Source: Candidatus Obscuribacterales bacterium
GTDB taxonomy: Bacteria; Cyanobacteriota; Vampirovibrionia; Obscuribacterales; Obscuribacteraceae
DNA: 64,000 bases
Assembly: GCA_019637435.1 (NCBI GenBank)
Contig: JAHBVO010000001.1
Coordinates: 1,984,001 to 2,048,000, forward strand
Direction of reading: 5' to 3'
The position numbers and the translations under genes are program-made. Under the pieces are notes generated by a model, which saw only the letters and a program-made list of their open reading frames with translations, was not told the origin of the DNA and did not search any database. Numbering within the stretch: the first letter of the stretch is position 1; every line of letters begins with the position of its first letter. This document shows positions 53,409-62,435 of the stretch, one piece after another.

Positions 53409-53669
53409 ATGATAAATACCAAAGCCGACAAATTGTTCAACTACACGGTCATCGCCCGGCTCGATGATGCTATCCCTCTCCACACCGAAGAGTGGCAGCA
53501 AGTTGAGCGTCTCTTGAATCAGATAAGCGAATTCGTTCCAACATCGATGTTGAATAACGTGACTGAAGCAATCATCTCGTATGCGGATGACCAAGCGCGT
53601 CGCGGCTATCTCCTCGGTCAAGAAGATCTGGTCACGGAACTCAAAAAGAAAGCGTCCAAAATCGCTTAA
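53409..53669 (+). CDS. Hypothetical 86-residue protein
   Basis: ATG 53409 has GGAG at 9 bases; the open frame upstream to 53190 overlaps the previous gene and looks non-coding. The product is a small soluble helical protein (MINTKADKLFNYTVIARLDD...) with no signal peptide and no family that I recognise. It ends in KKKASKIA. It converges on the adhesin gene, with a terminator hairpin between. Confidence 0.6.
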   Translation: MINTKADKLFNYTVIARLDDAIPLHTEEWQQVERLLNQISEFVPTSMLNNVTEAIISYADDQARRGYLLGQEDLVTELKKKASKIA

Positions 53670-53713
53670 ACCCCGACTAGACTTCAGATCGCCTCAAAGT
53701 TTTTCTTCCACTT

Positions 53714-53732
53714 TCCCGGTCAGCGCCTCGAG
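53714..53732. repeat. 19-base repeat, copy 1 (flanks the adhesin gene)
   Basis: TTCCCGGTCAGCGCCTCGA occurs identically at 57561-57579, on the other side of the adhesin gene. The preceding GTTTTTCTTCCACTTT (53699-53714) is also repeated there. Confidence 0.7.
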
Positions 53733-53747
53733 CAATCGAGGCGCTGT
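53722..53747. terminator. Hairpin with GCAA tetraloop between convergent genes
   Basis: CAGCGCCTCGA (53722-53732) pairs perfectly with TCGAGGCGCTG (53737-53747) around a GCAA (GNRA-type) loop. It lies between the convergent 86-residue gene and the adhesin gene. No long T-tract is present. Confidence 0.65.
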
Positions 53748-53770
53748 CTGTTGTGGGGTGCGTTGTGGTC

Positions 53771-56700
53771 TTAGTTATCTGTCGATATCAGCACATCGCC
53801 GCCGAAAGTGATGGCGTTCTTATTTCCGTTGTTAATGGAAACCTGCCTTCCAGCTGCACCGCTGATGGTGCTTTCCGGTTTTTTCGCCTTGATTTCGTAA
53901 CCCTTTAGATCTACGACGCCAGTGACGAAAACGTTTGCCGGTGCCGGCATCGGGCTGGAGCTCGCGTTTCCTACCAGAATGCTTATGGGGCTTGCAGCGA
54001 GCAAGGCGGTATTCGATTTAATTGTGAATTTCCCGTTGCTGCCTGCGCTAATGTATGTCTGAGCACCATTTGAACTGACATCGCCTTCAACACTCAAAGT
54101 GCCATTCGTGGCAGTTGCGCTGAACGTTCCTGATGCTATCGAGTTGCCGCTAAGCAGCGTCGAACCGCTGTTTGAAATTTTTACGTTGCCACCGCTAATG
54201 TTGTTAAACTCAACTTTTTTATTTGATGAACCGGCTAAATTTACATTGCCTCCTGAGTTGGCGAGGGCGTAAACCAGAGTCGTGTTTGTTGGCAAGACGA
54301 AGGCTGTTCCCGTCGTTCCGACCGATCCGTTCGTCTGAAGAATCAAGCTTGGAGCGCTGAGTTCACCAAAGCTGGAGCTGGCAAAATTTGTCGCGCCATT
54401 TGAAGTTAGGGAAACTAATTTCGTTCCTTTCACCTGGCTGAACGTGCCAAAGTTTCCAGCCTGGACGCCAATGTTTTTAGCAACTAGTGATGTTGATGAC
54501 AACGTAGCATTAGGAGCTGATATTACGATATCGCCTTTCGATACGTTTCCTCCAACCAACCAGGCTCCGGAATTTGTGGAATCGATTTTTGCAAAACCTT
54601 TTGCGCTGAATTCCAGGTGCGGACCATTTACTGTGAACGGAATGATATCCGAGCCGATGTTGCCCCCTGAATTGACAGTGACCAGATTGGTCGCCTGTAC
54701 AGCGATTCCGTTTAACGCCTCGAATATGTCACCACCAGCGGTGAGGTCTACTGTTTGAGAACCGGAAATTGCGTTATTGACTCTAATCTTCGCGCCCGCC
54801 GTCAAGCTCACCGATGTCGGAGCCGTGATTGTACCGAGAACTGCAATGCCGGATTTTTTATTGATTTTGTCTGCTGCAACTAGCGACGCTGCGCTTGTCT
54901 TGTTGCCATTCTGGTCGTAGGTAACAGTTGCGCCCTCTATATCGACCACCGGATCTGCGGTTATCATCGTGACACTGCCGCCGGATCCGGTACCACCTGC
55001 GGTATTGATTGTTCCGGACTGAATTGCGACTCCGAGGTTGGCACTCGTCGAGCCCGCAATAACTTGGAGATTTCCATTCTTCCCTGACCCATACCCGCCA
55101 GTGCTGATGGAACTCATGTCAAAGTCTATAATTCCTGCGGGGGTACCGTCGGCACCTCTACCTCCGAACGCAATAAGCTGAACGTTTCCGCCGTCTTTGG
55201 ATCCTGAGGTGTTAGTTGCTCTCGAGGAGATTGCTGTCCCCGGAATCAGATTTATAGCTCCGCCGGTCTTTGAAGACTTTCCAGTTAAGCGGATTGCACC
55301 AGCTCCTGACGTGATAGTTCCAGGATTCAACTGGCCCTTATTGCTTCCACCGGTGTTTTTAAAGTCCGCACCCGCAATCAATGTGATGTCAAAGCCTTGC
55401 GAACTATTTCCTGCTGTGATGAGCCGGTTTGGACCGGTGCTTTCGATATTTCCGGCCGCCGCGATAACTAATTTCTCGCTGACTACCACATCTCCGTTTA
55501 TTAGAATGCTCCCGCCCGTATTAAAGAAGGTGGGGTCGCCTGTTAGACAAACCTCACCAATATTCAATACGTCGGTGCTCGCTGTGACGTGGGCTGCGGC
55601 TCCCGACTGATTAACGCTTCCCGTGAGCTTATTGGCTACTACCCATGTGGTTCCCTCGCCTGAATTCAAATTCAACTCTTTGCTAAGAAGATTGCCTCGT
55701 CCGATGAGGAAAGTGTTGCCGTCTCCTGAGTATGATGCTTCGCGCAGGTTTATCGCTCCATTAAGAGCGCTTATTGAGCCGCCTTTGTTGTTGATCTCAA
55801 GCGCCGTGATGTCACCGCCCGCGGTGGCAGCTGATGGCACAATCGATGCGCTTAAATTGATGTTGCCATTTGCTGATTCGAGCAAGCCTTGGTTGCGAAT
55901 TGCGTTTGCGTTCAAGTTTAGGTTTGAAGTTGCTCTTAGAGAGCCAGTGTTCGAAATGGAGGTATCTGCTGACAGAGTCAGTGAACCTGCAGAGTCAATT
56001 ATGCCTGCGTTATTTAGATTACCGGCGGCGTAAAGTGATAGATCGACGTTCGAACTGATCGTTGCTCCTTTGAAGTTATTGATGTCGTCTGCACTAATGG
56101 CTCCAGCTCTTGCGTTTAACGCTCCTGCTTCGGCGAGCACAGTGCCAAAATTGTTCAAGTCGCCAAGCAATTTAAACTCGGAGCGTCTCGAGAAGTCACC
56201 AATTGTGGTGACTTCTTTAGCGTTGACATACCGTGCAGCACGCATGGTATCGTCGGTGCCTGTGATTGCGTTAAGGTCTACGGAACCTCCAGCTGCTCGA
56301 CCTGCCTTGTCGATCGTAAGTTTTTGCCCATCTCCTGAAAGTACCTGCTTGACCGCAATATATTCAGCAGCTGAGACAAGACTGCCGGCGCCGACCGTCT
56401 TCACTCCATCTCCGGTCTCTATATTGACGGACAGTTGGCTGCCGAAGAGATTTTTGCCGAGTGCGATATTCCTGGTTGAAGATGTAAGGTCGAGGTCCAA
56501 ACCCGATTTCAGTCGAACCAGATTCCCCTGTACATCGGATTGTCTCGTTTGACCTCGAAACGGGCGACGCGCAGCCTCAATATCCATAACTGATTGGGGG
56601 GGATTGCCTACAACGCTTTGAACTGCTCCAGCCATAGATGAATTAAAACTGTTCTGGTGAACAAAGTCTCTAGACTTGCCACCGTCAGTCGAGTTGCGTA

Positions 56701-56875
56701 GTTCTCGGAACATACTGCGGGCCGAGTGTCTGTCTAAATCAGGATTTTGCTCTCTGAAGTCTCGGAAATTTGAGACGTTATGAGAGGCTGTTGCTGGATT
56801 CGCGGAACCGACTATGAGCGTGGCTGCGATTAAAATTGGCGATGTTGCTTGCCAAAAGGATTTGGATCCGTTCAT
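53771..56875 (-). CDS. Large filamentous-haemagglutinin-like beta-helix adhesin
   Basis: The 1034-residue protein has a signal peptide (SPILIAATLIVGSANPATAS), a polar lead of about 80 residues, then a long beta-helix of short Asn/Gly/Ser-rich repeats (GNLNNAGIIDSAGSLTL, NTGSLRATSNLNLNANAI), as in two-partner-secretion exoproteins. Cysteine is almost absent. There is no C-terminal barrel, LPxTG signal or FecR-like domain; it ends NAITFGGDVLISTDN, so the protein may be short or 3'-truncated relative to relatives. The partner transporter is not in the window. The antisense frames over it are long only because of its repetitive composition. Confidence 0.75.
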   Translation of the reverse strand: MNGSKSFWQATSPILIAATLIVGSANPATASHNVSNFRDFREQNPDLDRHSARSMFRELRNSTDGGKSRDFVHQNSFNSSMAGAVQSVVGNPPQSVMDIEAARRPFRGQTRQSDVQGNLVRLKSGLDLDLTSSTRNIALGKNLFGSQLSVNIETGDGVKTVGAGSLVSAAEYIAVKQVLSGDGQKLTIDKAGRAAGGSVDLNAITGTDDTMRAARYVNAKEVTTIGDFSRRSEFKLLGDLNNFGTVLAEAGALNARAGAISADDINNFKGATISSNVDLSLYAAGNLNNAGIIDSAGSLTLSADTSISNTGSLRATSNLNLNANAIRNQGLLESANGNINLSASIVPSAATAGGDITALEINNKGGSISALNGAINLREASYSGDGNTFLIGRGNLLSKELNLNSGEGTTWVVANKLTGSVNQSGAAAHVTASTDVLNIGEVCLTGDPTFFNTGGSILINGDVVVSEKLVIAAAGNIESTGPNRLITAGNSSQGFDITLIAGADFKNTGGSNKGQLNPGTITSGAGAIRLTGKSSKTGGAINLIPGTAISSRATNTSGSKDGGNVQLIAFGGRGADGTPAGIIDFDMSSISTGGYGSGKNGNLQVIAGSTSANLGVAIQSGTINTAGGTGSGGSVTMITADPVVDIEGATVTYDQNGNKTSAASLVAADKINKKSGIAVLGTITAPTSVSLTAGAKIRVNNAISGSQTVDLTAGGDIFEALNGIAVQATNLVTVNSGGNIGSDIIPFTVNGPHLEFSAKGFAKIDSTNSGAWLVGGNVSKGDIVISAPNATLSSTSLVAKNIGVQAGNFGTFSQVKGTKLVSLTSNGATNFASSSFGELSAPSLILQTNGSVGTTGTAFVLPTNTTLVYALANSGGNVNLAGSSNKKVEFNNISGGNVKISNSGSTLLSGNSIASGTFSATATNGTLSVEGDVSSNGAQTYISAGSNGKFTIKSNTALLAASPISILVGNASSSPMPAPANVFVTGVVDLKGYEIKAKKPESTISGAAGRQVSINNGNKNAITFGGDVLISTDN

Positions 56876-57088
56876 GTTGATACCTTAAAATGAGCCAATG
56901 ATCGCAGGCGAAGCTCCAAGAGTCCGTCGCGCACAGATGTCTCGCAACAGCTTATCACGGGCTATTTTAGGCTACCTTAGCAATTGCCAAGGTGTATCAT
57001 GAAGGTATCTGCGCGCCAGCCTCGGACCAATTTGTCTATGGATGTACTGGTCGAAAATTTCTAGCTATCATCGCCGAGGTGGCAAGCC

Positions 57089-57268
57089 TTATTCGACGAC
57101 AATCATGCCGAATAACACGGACATCGCGATGCAGCTTAGTGCGATCATGAGTACAAGCGTCAGGTCGAGAAGCAGCTTCGAAGCCGTTCGCCATTGTTTC
57201 TTTTCGGGCACAAAATATGCTCGCACTGCAGGTAATACCAGAGATTCGTCTATTCGCGCGCCGCTCAC
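57089..57268 (-). CDS. Small single-span membrane protein (59 aa)
   Basis: A GTG at 57268 opens a 59-residue frame: a soluble lead (SGARIDESLVLPAVRAYFVP), a basic stretch (EKKQWRTASK), then a hydrophobic helix (LTLVLMIALSCIAMSVLFGM). This organisation is more protein-like than the plus-strand frame over it (57042-57296). There is no clear ribosome site, so this is a cautious call. It is similar in plan to the 46-residue gene at 12681, with no sequence relation seen. Confidence 0.4.
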   Translation of the reverse strand: MSGARIDESLVLPAVRAYFVPEKKQWRTASKLLLDLTLVLMIALSCIAMSVLFGMIVVE

Positions 57269-57431
57269 CGTCGGCTGCTTTTGCTTTCGTCTCTAAACAC
57301 TAGCAGTTCTTTTCAGAGGATCTAAGTATGCGACAAAAATAAAGGTAGTAACACTTCGGTAAGAATAGAAGGCTCTTACCGGGCTAGCACGAATACCAGT
57401 TAGAATTTCAGGAAAAGGGTCTCAGAGTCTT

Positions 57432-57470
57432 GGTTTTTCTTCCACTTTCCAAAGTTTTTCTTCCACTTCT
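57432..57470. repeat. Tandem repeat GTTTTTCTTCCACTT
   Basis: Two copies with a 21-base period, at 57433-57447 and 57454-57468. A third copy is at 53699-53713, beyond the adhesin gene. Confidence 0.65.
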
Positions 57471-57560
57471 CGGTTGATTCACTGTCCACGATTCACCTTC
57501 AGCGATTATTTTCACTTCCGTTGAGTCGTTTCTGTGTTTCGTCCACGTGCCGGTATTTCC

Positions 57561-57579
57561 TTCCCGGTCAGCGCCTCGA
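57561..57579. repeat. 19-base repeat, copy 2 (flanks the adhesin gene)
   Basis: Identical to 53714-53732, in the same orientation, 3847 bases apart. This copy lacks the second stem arm, so it does not form the GCAA hairpin. Confidence 0.7.
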
Positions 57580-57812
57580 TGAGGAGACCTGTGATTGCGA
57601 TTTGAACGTAAGACATCAACGTACCGCTAGGATAGTAACATCACTTCCCTGACGAGGTTGTGTACCTGCTACGTTCTGCACCAATTTTGGTGCCCGCAAT
57701 GAAACCTGTAACTCTGAAACCTTCCTCCTGATAATTGGACGCTTCTTGAACTCAAACGTCCCATAGTTGAACCGCTCCGTTGATGCTTAAAGACACTGTT
57801 CAAGCGTTTCGG

Positions 57813-59168
57813 CTAGACCTGCGTGTCGTGATGCTCAGCTATCAGAGAAGATAGCTTGTCTTTGGCTTCATCCACTTTTTCCACTTCGCCGAGGCGCTCG
57901 CGAATTCGGAGAGACCATGAATAATACAGTTCTGCCTGCTGATAGTTACCGGCCGCTTCCGACATTTTTCCGAGGAAGTTGATTAAGTGATCCGTTTCCG
58001 TGTCAGCGTTGCTGAGAAGATCTTCTCTATTGCGAATTGCTTGCAACATCAAGGATTCGCTGCTGCGGTAGTCTTCCTTGATGTAGTGGAGTTCTGCCAG
58101 GGTGGCAAGTTGTGCAACTGCCTCTTTGCTGTCTCTACCGTATTGGGCAATTGCTACCGCGAGGCCGGCTTTGCAAACTGCGAGAGCCTCACTGATTTTG
58201 TTTGCGTTGAATAGTCTTTCTGTTTCATAACTGAGAATTTCGAGAGCAAGTGACGTTTTGTCCTCCTCAGGAGTGGATGCCTTCATCTCAGTTCCCGATA
58301 CTGAAGTCCGGCTCAAGCACTTGCGTAGTATTGTGCTGGAGATACCGGGATCGAGCCATTTTTTGCCATCAGCCACGGTGACAACCGCTTGCGCCAATTC
58401 GGAAAGAGAACTCGTCTTAAGATAATAACCGTCTGCGCCTGCTTCGAATGCGTTATTGATGTCCTCCGCTTCTTCGCGAGCAGTGACCATGATCACGCGA
58501 GTGTCCGGAAGTGTCTCCTTGATCATTCTAGTGGCGGCAACTCCATCTATAACCGGCATGCCAATGTCCATGAGAACCACGCGAGGCTGGTGTTTAAGAG
58601 CGTCGGATACAGTCGACTTGCCGTCCCCGACATCCGACACCACGAGTATACGGTGGTGCGAATTCAAGCTTCTCTTTATCAAGGAACGCACAAATTCGTT
58701 GTCCTCTGCAATCAGCAATGTGATCAAATTGGTTTCCTCCCCAGTATCAGTGGCGGTACCGAAATCGGGACCGAAGGCAGTCTTCAGGCGCTCGAGCGTG
58801 GTTTCGGCCCTCATTGCCACATATGGATTTTCATCGTCCAGCAACATATAAAGAATGTGAGCAGGTGTATTGTGATTCTCAGCCAGAGCGAAGCGAACAT
58901 CCGGATGCTCATCCAGTGCAAGTTCTTCCAGCATCTCCTTCGACGCAGACGGATTGTCGACAACACTCATACGAACAGCGGTCTCGTCGTGGCGACTGAG
59001 GATTTCCAAAGTATCCATCGGAGTGTTGACATTACTTGCAAGTGAAGACAGCAAGACCTTGCAGCTCGAAGTAGTAGCGATGCTTCTGAGCTCTTGAACA
59101 GGCGTACTTGGGTCATTTGCCTGGAAGTATTGCAGTTTAGGTCCTGGCGACGAAGGTCCGGGAATCAT
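57813..59168 (-). CDS. Response regulator with LRV-like and TPR domains
   Basis: The 451-residue protein has three parts. Residues 1-130 are short helical repeats like LRV/HEAT (ASNVNTPMDTLEILSRHDE; DNPSASKEMLEELALDEHPD). Residues about 148-270 are a receiver with E155/D156, phospho-acceptor D201 (LMDIGMP), T229 and K251. Residues about 305-440 are TPR-like. The NarL-type linker WLDPGIS follows the receiver, but the expected HTH is replaced by TPRs. It probably acts by protein contacts, not DNA binding. No kinase is adjacent; an HPt gene lies about 390 bases upstream on the same strand. Confidence 0.8.
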   Translation of the reverse strand: MIPGPSSPGPKLQYFQANDPSTPVQELRSIATTSSCKVLLSSLASNVNTPMDTLEILSRHDETAVRMSVVDNPSASKEMLEELALDEHPDVRFALAENHNTPAHILYMLLDDENPYVAMRAETTLERLKTAFGPDFGTATDTGEETNLITLLIAEDNEFVRSLIKRSLNSHHRILVVSDVGDGKSTVSDALKHQPRVVLMDIGMPVIDGVAATRMIKETLPDTRVIMVTAREEAEDINNAFEAGADGYYLKTSSLSELAQAVVTVADGKKWLDPGISSTILRKCLSRTSVSGTEMKASTPEEDKTSLALEILSYETERLFNANKISEALAVCKAGLAVAIAQYGRDSKEAVAQLATLAELHYIKEDYRSSESLMLQAIRNREDLLSNADTETDHLINFLGKMSEAAGNYQQAELYYSWSLRIRERLGEVEKVDEAKDKLSSLIAEHHDTQV

Positions 59169-59558
59169 ATGCAGGATTCCTCCATTGAAGAGTCATTTGT
59201 AGGCAGAGAATTCACCTGGAAGTTCCAGGTGCTTGGACAATTTTTCGGTCGAAACTTCTGATTAGCGGCGCATTCCCCACAATTCTATTATTCCGCCGCT
59301 TTCCGACGATGCGGTGGGGGAAATCATATGTTTCAGTATGGGTTAGCGCATAATGTCGAAAGCTGTATATCCACAACTGATGCTGGTTTCGGCAAGTAGT
59401 CAAAGATAGCCATAAAACTTACCTTGGATGTAGAATTGTTGAGCGGCAAGGGTTTAACTGTGGTGGCAGTGGTTAAAAATCTGATTGAAAGGTGTGGGCA
59501 AGAGCTCAAAAGTCATGGTAGACAAGACTTTCCAACAAGCTTGTTTACCTTTTTGAGA
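59169..59558. other. 390-base intergenic region
   Basis: This lies between the HPt gene (59559-59903) and the LRV-REC-TPR gene, both on the minus strand, and should hold the promoter of the latter. I see no gene or clear RNA. Confidence 0.4.
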
Positions 59559-59903
59559 TCAAGAAACTTCCTTTAAGTAGGATAGTAAATCCGAAAAGTC
59601 CCTCTTCAAAATCGCGTATGCGCCAGAGATTTTTTCCCAATCGGGTTCGCTTTGCTTGGCCAGCTGTTCGACGGCGAGAGCTCTTCCCGAGCAGTCGCTG
59701 GCATAAATGCTCGCGCACATTCCTTTAATCTGGTGGGCGACGTCTATCACCGAGGAAATCTCTTTTTCTTCAAAAGCAGTCTCGATGCGCGGAATGAGAA
59801 CTGCACTATGGCTAATGAATGTCGAAAGAATATCTGTCCTGCCCTCTCGACCGAAAACATTATCCAGCATTTCCAGATCAACAGGTTTTTCTTCGGTCGC
59901 CAT
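59559..59903 (-). CDS. Stand-alone HPt protein
   Basis: The 114-residue protein is a single HPt domain with the phospho-accepting H57 in VAHQIKGMCAS. The rest is helical with no other domain. It lies upstream of the LRV-REC-TPR regulator on the same strand, so it may relay phosphate to or from that receiver. It is not close in sequence to the HPt at 2195, apart from the AHxxKG core. The start has only a weak ribosome site. Confidence 0.75.
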   Translation of the reverse strand: MATEEKPVDLEMLDNVFGREGRTDILSTFISHSAVLIPRIETAFEEKEISSVIDVAHQIKGMCASIYASDCSGRALAVEQLAKQSEPDWEKISGAYAILKRDFSDLLSYLKEVS

Positions 59904-60081
59904 ATGTCACAAAATTCCCGTGGGGAGCCGGTCTTGGTCGCCACTGGCCAGGTTGTCGACGACAAATTCATTTTAGAAGATTTCGAGCCAATACTCTGTA
60001 AAACGTTTTATAATTGATATGTCCCTGAAAGCTAGAAGAACGGGACGGCAGAAACCCGCTCAGTGACTAAGAAACACAATT

Positions 60082-60654
60082 ATGGAAAGCCACGTTATTA
60101 AGCCCTGGTTGAAAGTCACCTCTGAACAGATTGCCGACTGCAGAGTATTCACTGTTCACAAAAAACTCTCCAGGAAAACCACTGCGGATTCAGACAGAAC
60201 GCACGACTTTTACGTCTTCGATTCGGGTGATTGGGTTAACATCATACCTCTTACTGCAAACCGAGAAGTGCTAATGATCGAACAATTTCGACATGGCACT
60301 GAAGGATTTACTCTTGAAATTCCCGGCGGTAGCGTGGATCTCGATGATCCGTCTCCTCGGTATGCTGCAGAACGGGAGTTACTAGAGGAAACAGGTTACA
60401 TCGCCGAGAAGTGGATACCACTTGGTCAGAGCCATCCGAATCCGGCTATCCAGGGGAATTTATGTCATACATTCCTGGCGCTCAACGTTAGGCAGATTGA
60501 AATTCCTGAGTTTGCCGGAACGGAAGAGATCGCAGTTCGGTTGTTACCGCTCGATGATGTGCCGGATTTGATCAGGCAAGGCACCATAACGCACGCACTG
60601 GTGATGGTGGCATTTTACTGGTTGCAGTTGAACGAAGATTCGATCAGACTTTAG
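60082..60654 (+). CDS. Nudix hydrolase (ADP-ribose pyrophosphatase-like)
   Basis: The 190-residue protein has the Nudix box with R98-E99-L and E102-E103-T-G (AAERELLEETGY) preceded by PGGSVDL. The fold and the segment VLMIEQFRHGTEGFTLEIPGG match ADP-ribose/sugar-nucleotide pyrophosphatases of the NudF group. The likely reaction is hydrolysis of a nucleoside diphosphate-sugar to AMP and sugar phosphate. No operon partner. It converges on the M23 peptidase with a hairpin between. Confidence 0.87.
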   Translation: MESHVIKPWLKVTSEQIADCRVFTVHKKLSRKTTADSDRTHDFYVFDSGDWVNIIPLTANREVLMIEQFRHGTEGFTLEIPGGSVDLDDPSPRYAAERELLEETGYIAEKWIPLGQSHPNPAIQGNLCHTFLALNVRQIEIPEFAGTEEIAVRLLPLDDVPDLIRQGTITHALVMVAFYWLQLNEDSIRL

Positions 60655-60656
60655 TT

Positions 60657-60677
60657 GCAGAAACGATCTGTTTCTGC
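60657..60677. terminator. Hairpin between convergent genes
   Basis: GCAGAAAC and GTTTCTGC form an 8-bp stem with a 5-base loop, just after the Nudix stop and before the M23 stop. A shared terminator is likely. Confidence 0.55.
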
Positions 60678-60690
60678 CTCGACTATATGA

Positions 60691-62022
60691 TTAGTTAACG
60701 AAATTGAGTGGGTTGTGGGGTTTGCCCTCGACCCGTACTTCGAAGTGCAAGTGCGGTCCGGTTGCGAAGCCTGTCGCTCCCTCGTATCCGACAATGTCTC
60801 CCTTGGAGATGTTTTGACCTTTGCTGACAGCAAAACTCGACATGTGCGCATAGAGAGTGGACATGTTATTACCGTGGCTGACGATCACAACCTTGCCATA
60901 ACCGCCATACCATCCGGTGAATAGAACGCAACCGCTATCCGAAGCTCGGATAGGTGAACGCATCGGACCAGCAAGGTCGATGCCGGTATGGAACTTCTTG
61001 CGTCTGAAGATAGGGTGAGTTCTCCAACCAAACGGAGATGTGACTTTTGCGCGCAGGGGCATCGCCATCGCCCCAGTTCCCTTCTGCATCGGCTTGCTCG
61101 ATGCGTGGTTTTGGGATGTTTCCATCGCCAGAATTTGTTTTTCCAGTGACTTTGATTGTATCGCCAGGTCACGTTCCGCTTGTTCGAAGAGTGCGCGTTG
61201 CGACTTCAGGCGCTCAGCAACTTCTTCTTGCGAGCCGCGTAGCCGGGCGATTTCCATCGCCTTTTTCGCAATTTCGGAGACGATATCGCCGAGTTTATTC
61301 TTTTCGGATGCAAGTCTGTCTTTATTGTTTTGCAGTGCTTGTTTCCGAGCTCTTAGTTGATCGATGAGCGCTTTATCAATTGCTGCGATGCGCTCCTGGT
61401 AATACATACGATCCAGCAGATTTTCGAGCGAATCCACCTGGAATGCCATCTCAAGAAAGCTCAGTCGATGACCTTCGTAGATTTCTCGGAGACGCGAACC
61501 AGCGAGTTGTTCGTGATTCATTTCGGCTGTTTGCGTTTGCGTTATCACGCTCTCAGTCTTATGAATCTGATCGACGGTGCTGTTGAGCTTCTTCTGGTTG
61601 TTCTTAAGCGTGCCTTCCGTTGCGTGCAGTTGGTGCGTAATTACGTTCAATTGAGCGTACGCCAGCTTTTCCTTCTGACGTGCGCTTGCAATCCTAGCGT
61701 GAATTTCAGCGCGTTTCTTATCGACGGCTTCGCGCTCGCTTTCAAGATTTGTTTTCAGGCTGGGTGAGTTTGAGGAACTGCTGCTTTTACCACTTCCTGA
61801 CACATACCAACGCGTCGAGACTCTGCCTCCGGCAGTTTTCGTAGTGATCGGTGCGCCTGGCTTCGCTGTCGATGCCTGAGGTTTGGCCGCTCGAGATGAA
61901 CGGGACGAGCCACCACGGCGACGACGTGCATCGGCTGGCTGCACGCAGCTATCGGCAGTCGCAATAGCGACTAACAGAGTTGCAACCGCAACTTTCAAAC
62001 CTTTGTTGTGCAAGACAATCAT
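60691..62022 (-). CDS. EnvC-like M23 murein peptidase
   Basis: The 443-residue protein has a signal peptide (LKVAVATLLVAIATADS), a basic Arg/Ser/Ala stretch, a long coiled coil (about 90-300) and a C-terminal LytM/M23 domain. The zinc ligands are intact: H345 and D349 (HTGIDL), and H424/H426 (GPHLHFEV). Coiled coil plus M23 is the EnvC/NlpD-like plan of cell-division factors; with ligands complete this one may cut peptidoglycan itself. It acts at the cell wall. The start is ATG 62022. Confidence 0.9.
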   Translation of the reverse strand: MIVLHNKGLKVAVATLLVAIATADSCVQPADARRRRGGSSRSSRAAKPQASTAKPGAPITTKTAGGRVSTRWYVSGSGKSSSSSNSPSLKTNLESEREAVDKKRAEIHARIASARQKEKLAYAQLNVITHQLHATEGTLKNNQKKLNSTVDQIHKTESVITQTQTAEMNHEQLAGSRLREIYEGHRLSFLEMAFQVDSLENLLDRMYYQERIAAIDKALIDQLRARKQALQNNKDRLASEKNKLGDIVSEIAKKAMEIARLRGSQEEVAERLKSQRALFEQAERDLAIQSKSLEKQILAMETSQNHASSKPMQKGTGAMAMPLRAKVTSPFGWRTHPIFRRKKFHTGIDLAGPMRSPIRASDSGCVLFTGWYGGYGKVVIVSHGNNMSTLYAHMSSFAVSKGQNISKGDIVGYEGATGFATGPHLHFEVRVEGKPHNPLNFVN

Positions 62023-62435
62023 GCGGTGGTGTGGGATTCCTTAGGAAGGATTTTCGAGCGAGGTCGAACCTCTTTATCGGATGGGGTCGAGCGCTGCACC
62101 TAATGTCATGAACTCAACTTGACCGTCAGTTTACCATTCAACACCAAAATCGAATCTGATTTCTTCTTTACGACTGCCAGTTGTAATGTGTCTAAATTAG
62201 CTGCTGTTAAACTGTTGGCGTCATGGAACGATGCGATCGTCTCCACGCCTGCAGTCATGCGTATATAAACCTTCAATACGCTTAAACAGCAGGTCTATTC
62301 AATTTGTTTAAATAATTGATGATAAACTTAAGGACTGTTTATCGACACTGGGTAACGTTAAGTCTGACTCATGTCGAGGTCACGCCAAGCTTTCGCGTTG
62401 AGGAAACGGCGGGCTTGCATACATAGGTGGCGAGA
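62023..62435. other. 413-base intergenic region
   Basis: This divergent spacer between the M23 peptidase and the aldehyde dehydrogenase should hold both promoters. A TATATAA lies near 62261 and a TTAAATAATTG near 62309. No gene or stable RNA is seen. Confidence 0.4.

Larger units (their letters stand above)
57269..57812. other. 544-base intergenic region with repeats
   Basis: This holds two tandem copies of GTTTTTCTTCCACTT (starting 57433 and 57454, 21 bases apart) and the second copy of the 19-base repeat at 57561-57579. No credible gene is seen. The right end is the 3' side of the LRV-REC-TPR gene. Confidence 0.5.

Noticed and set aside
54444..56552. Four long plus-strand frames opposite the adhesin
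   Set aside because: They arise from the repetitive, stop-poor antisense of the adhesin; no ribosome sites or known domains.
57042..57296. 84-residue plus-strand frame
   Set aside because: Its product has no protein-like organisation and the opposite strand holds a more plausible small membrane protein.
53699..57579. Repeats as a CRISPR array or IS ends
   Set aside because: There are too few copies, no spacers of regular length, no terminal inverted repeats and no transposase gene.
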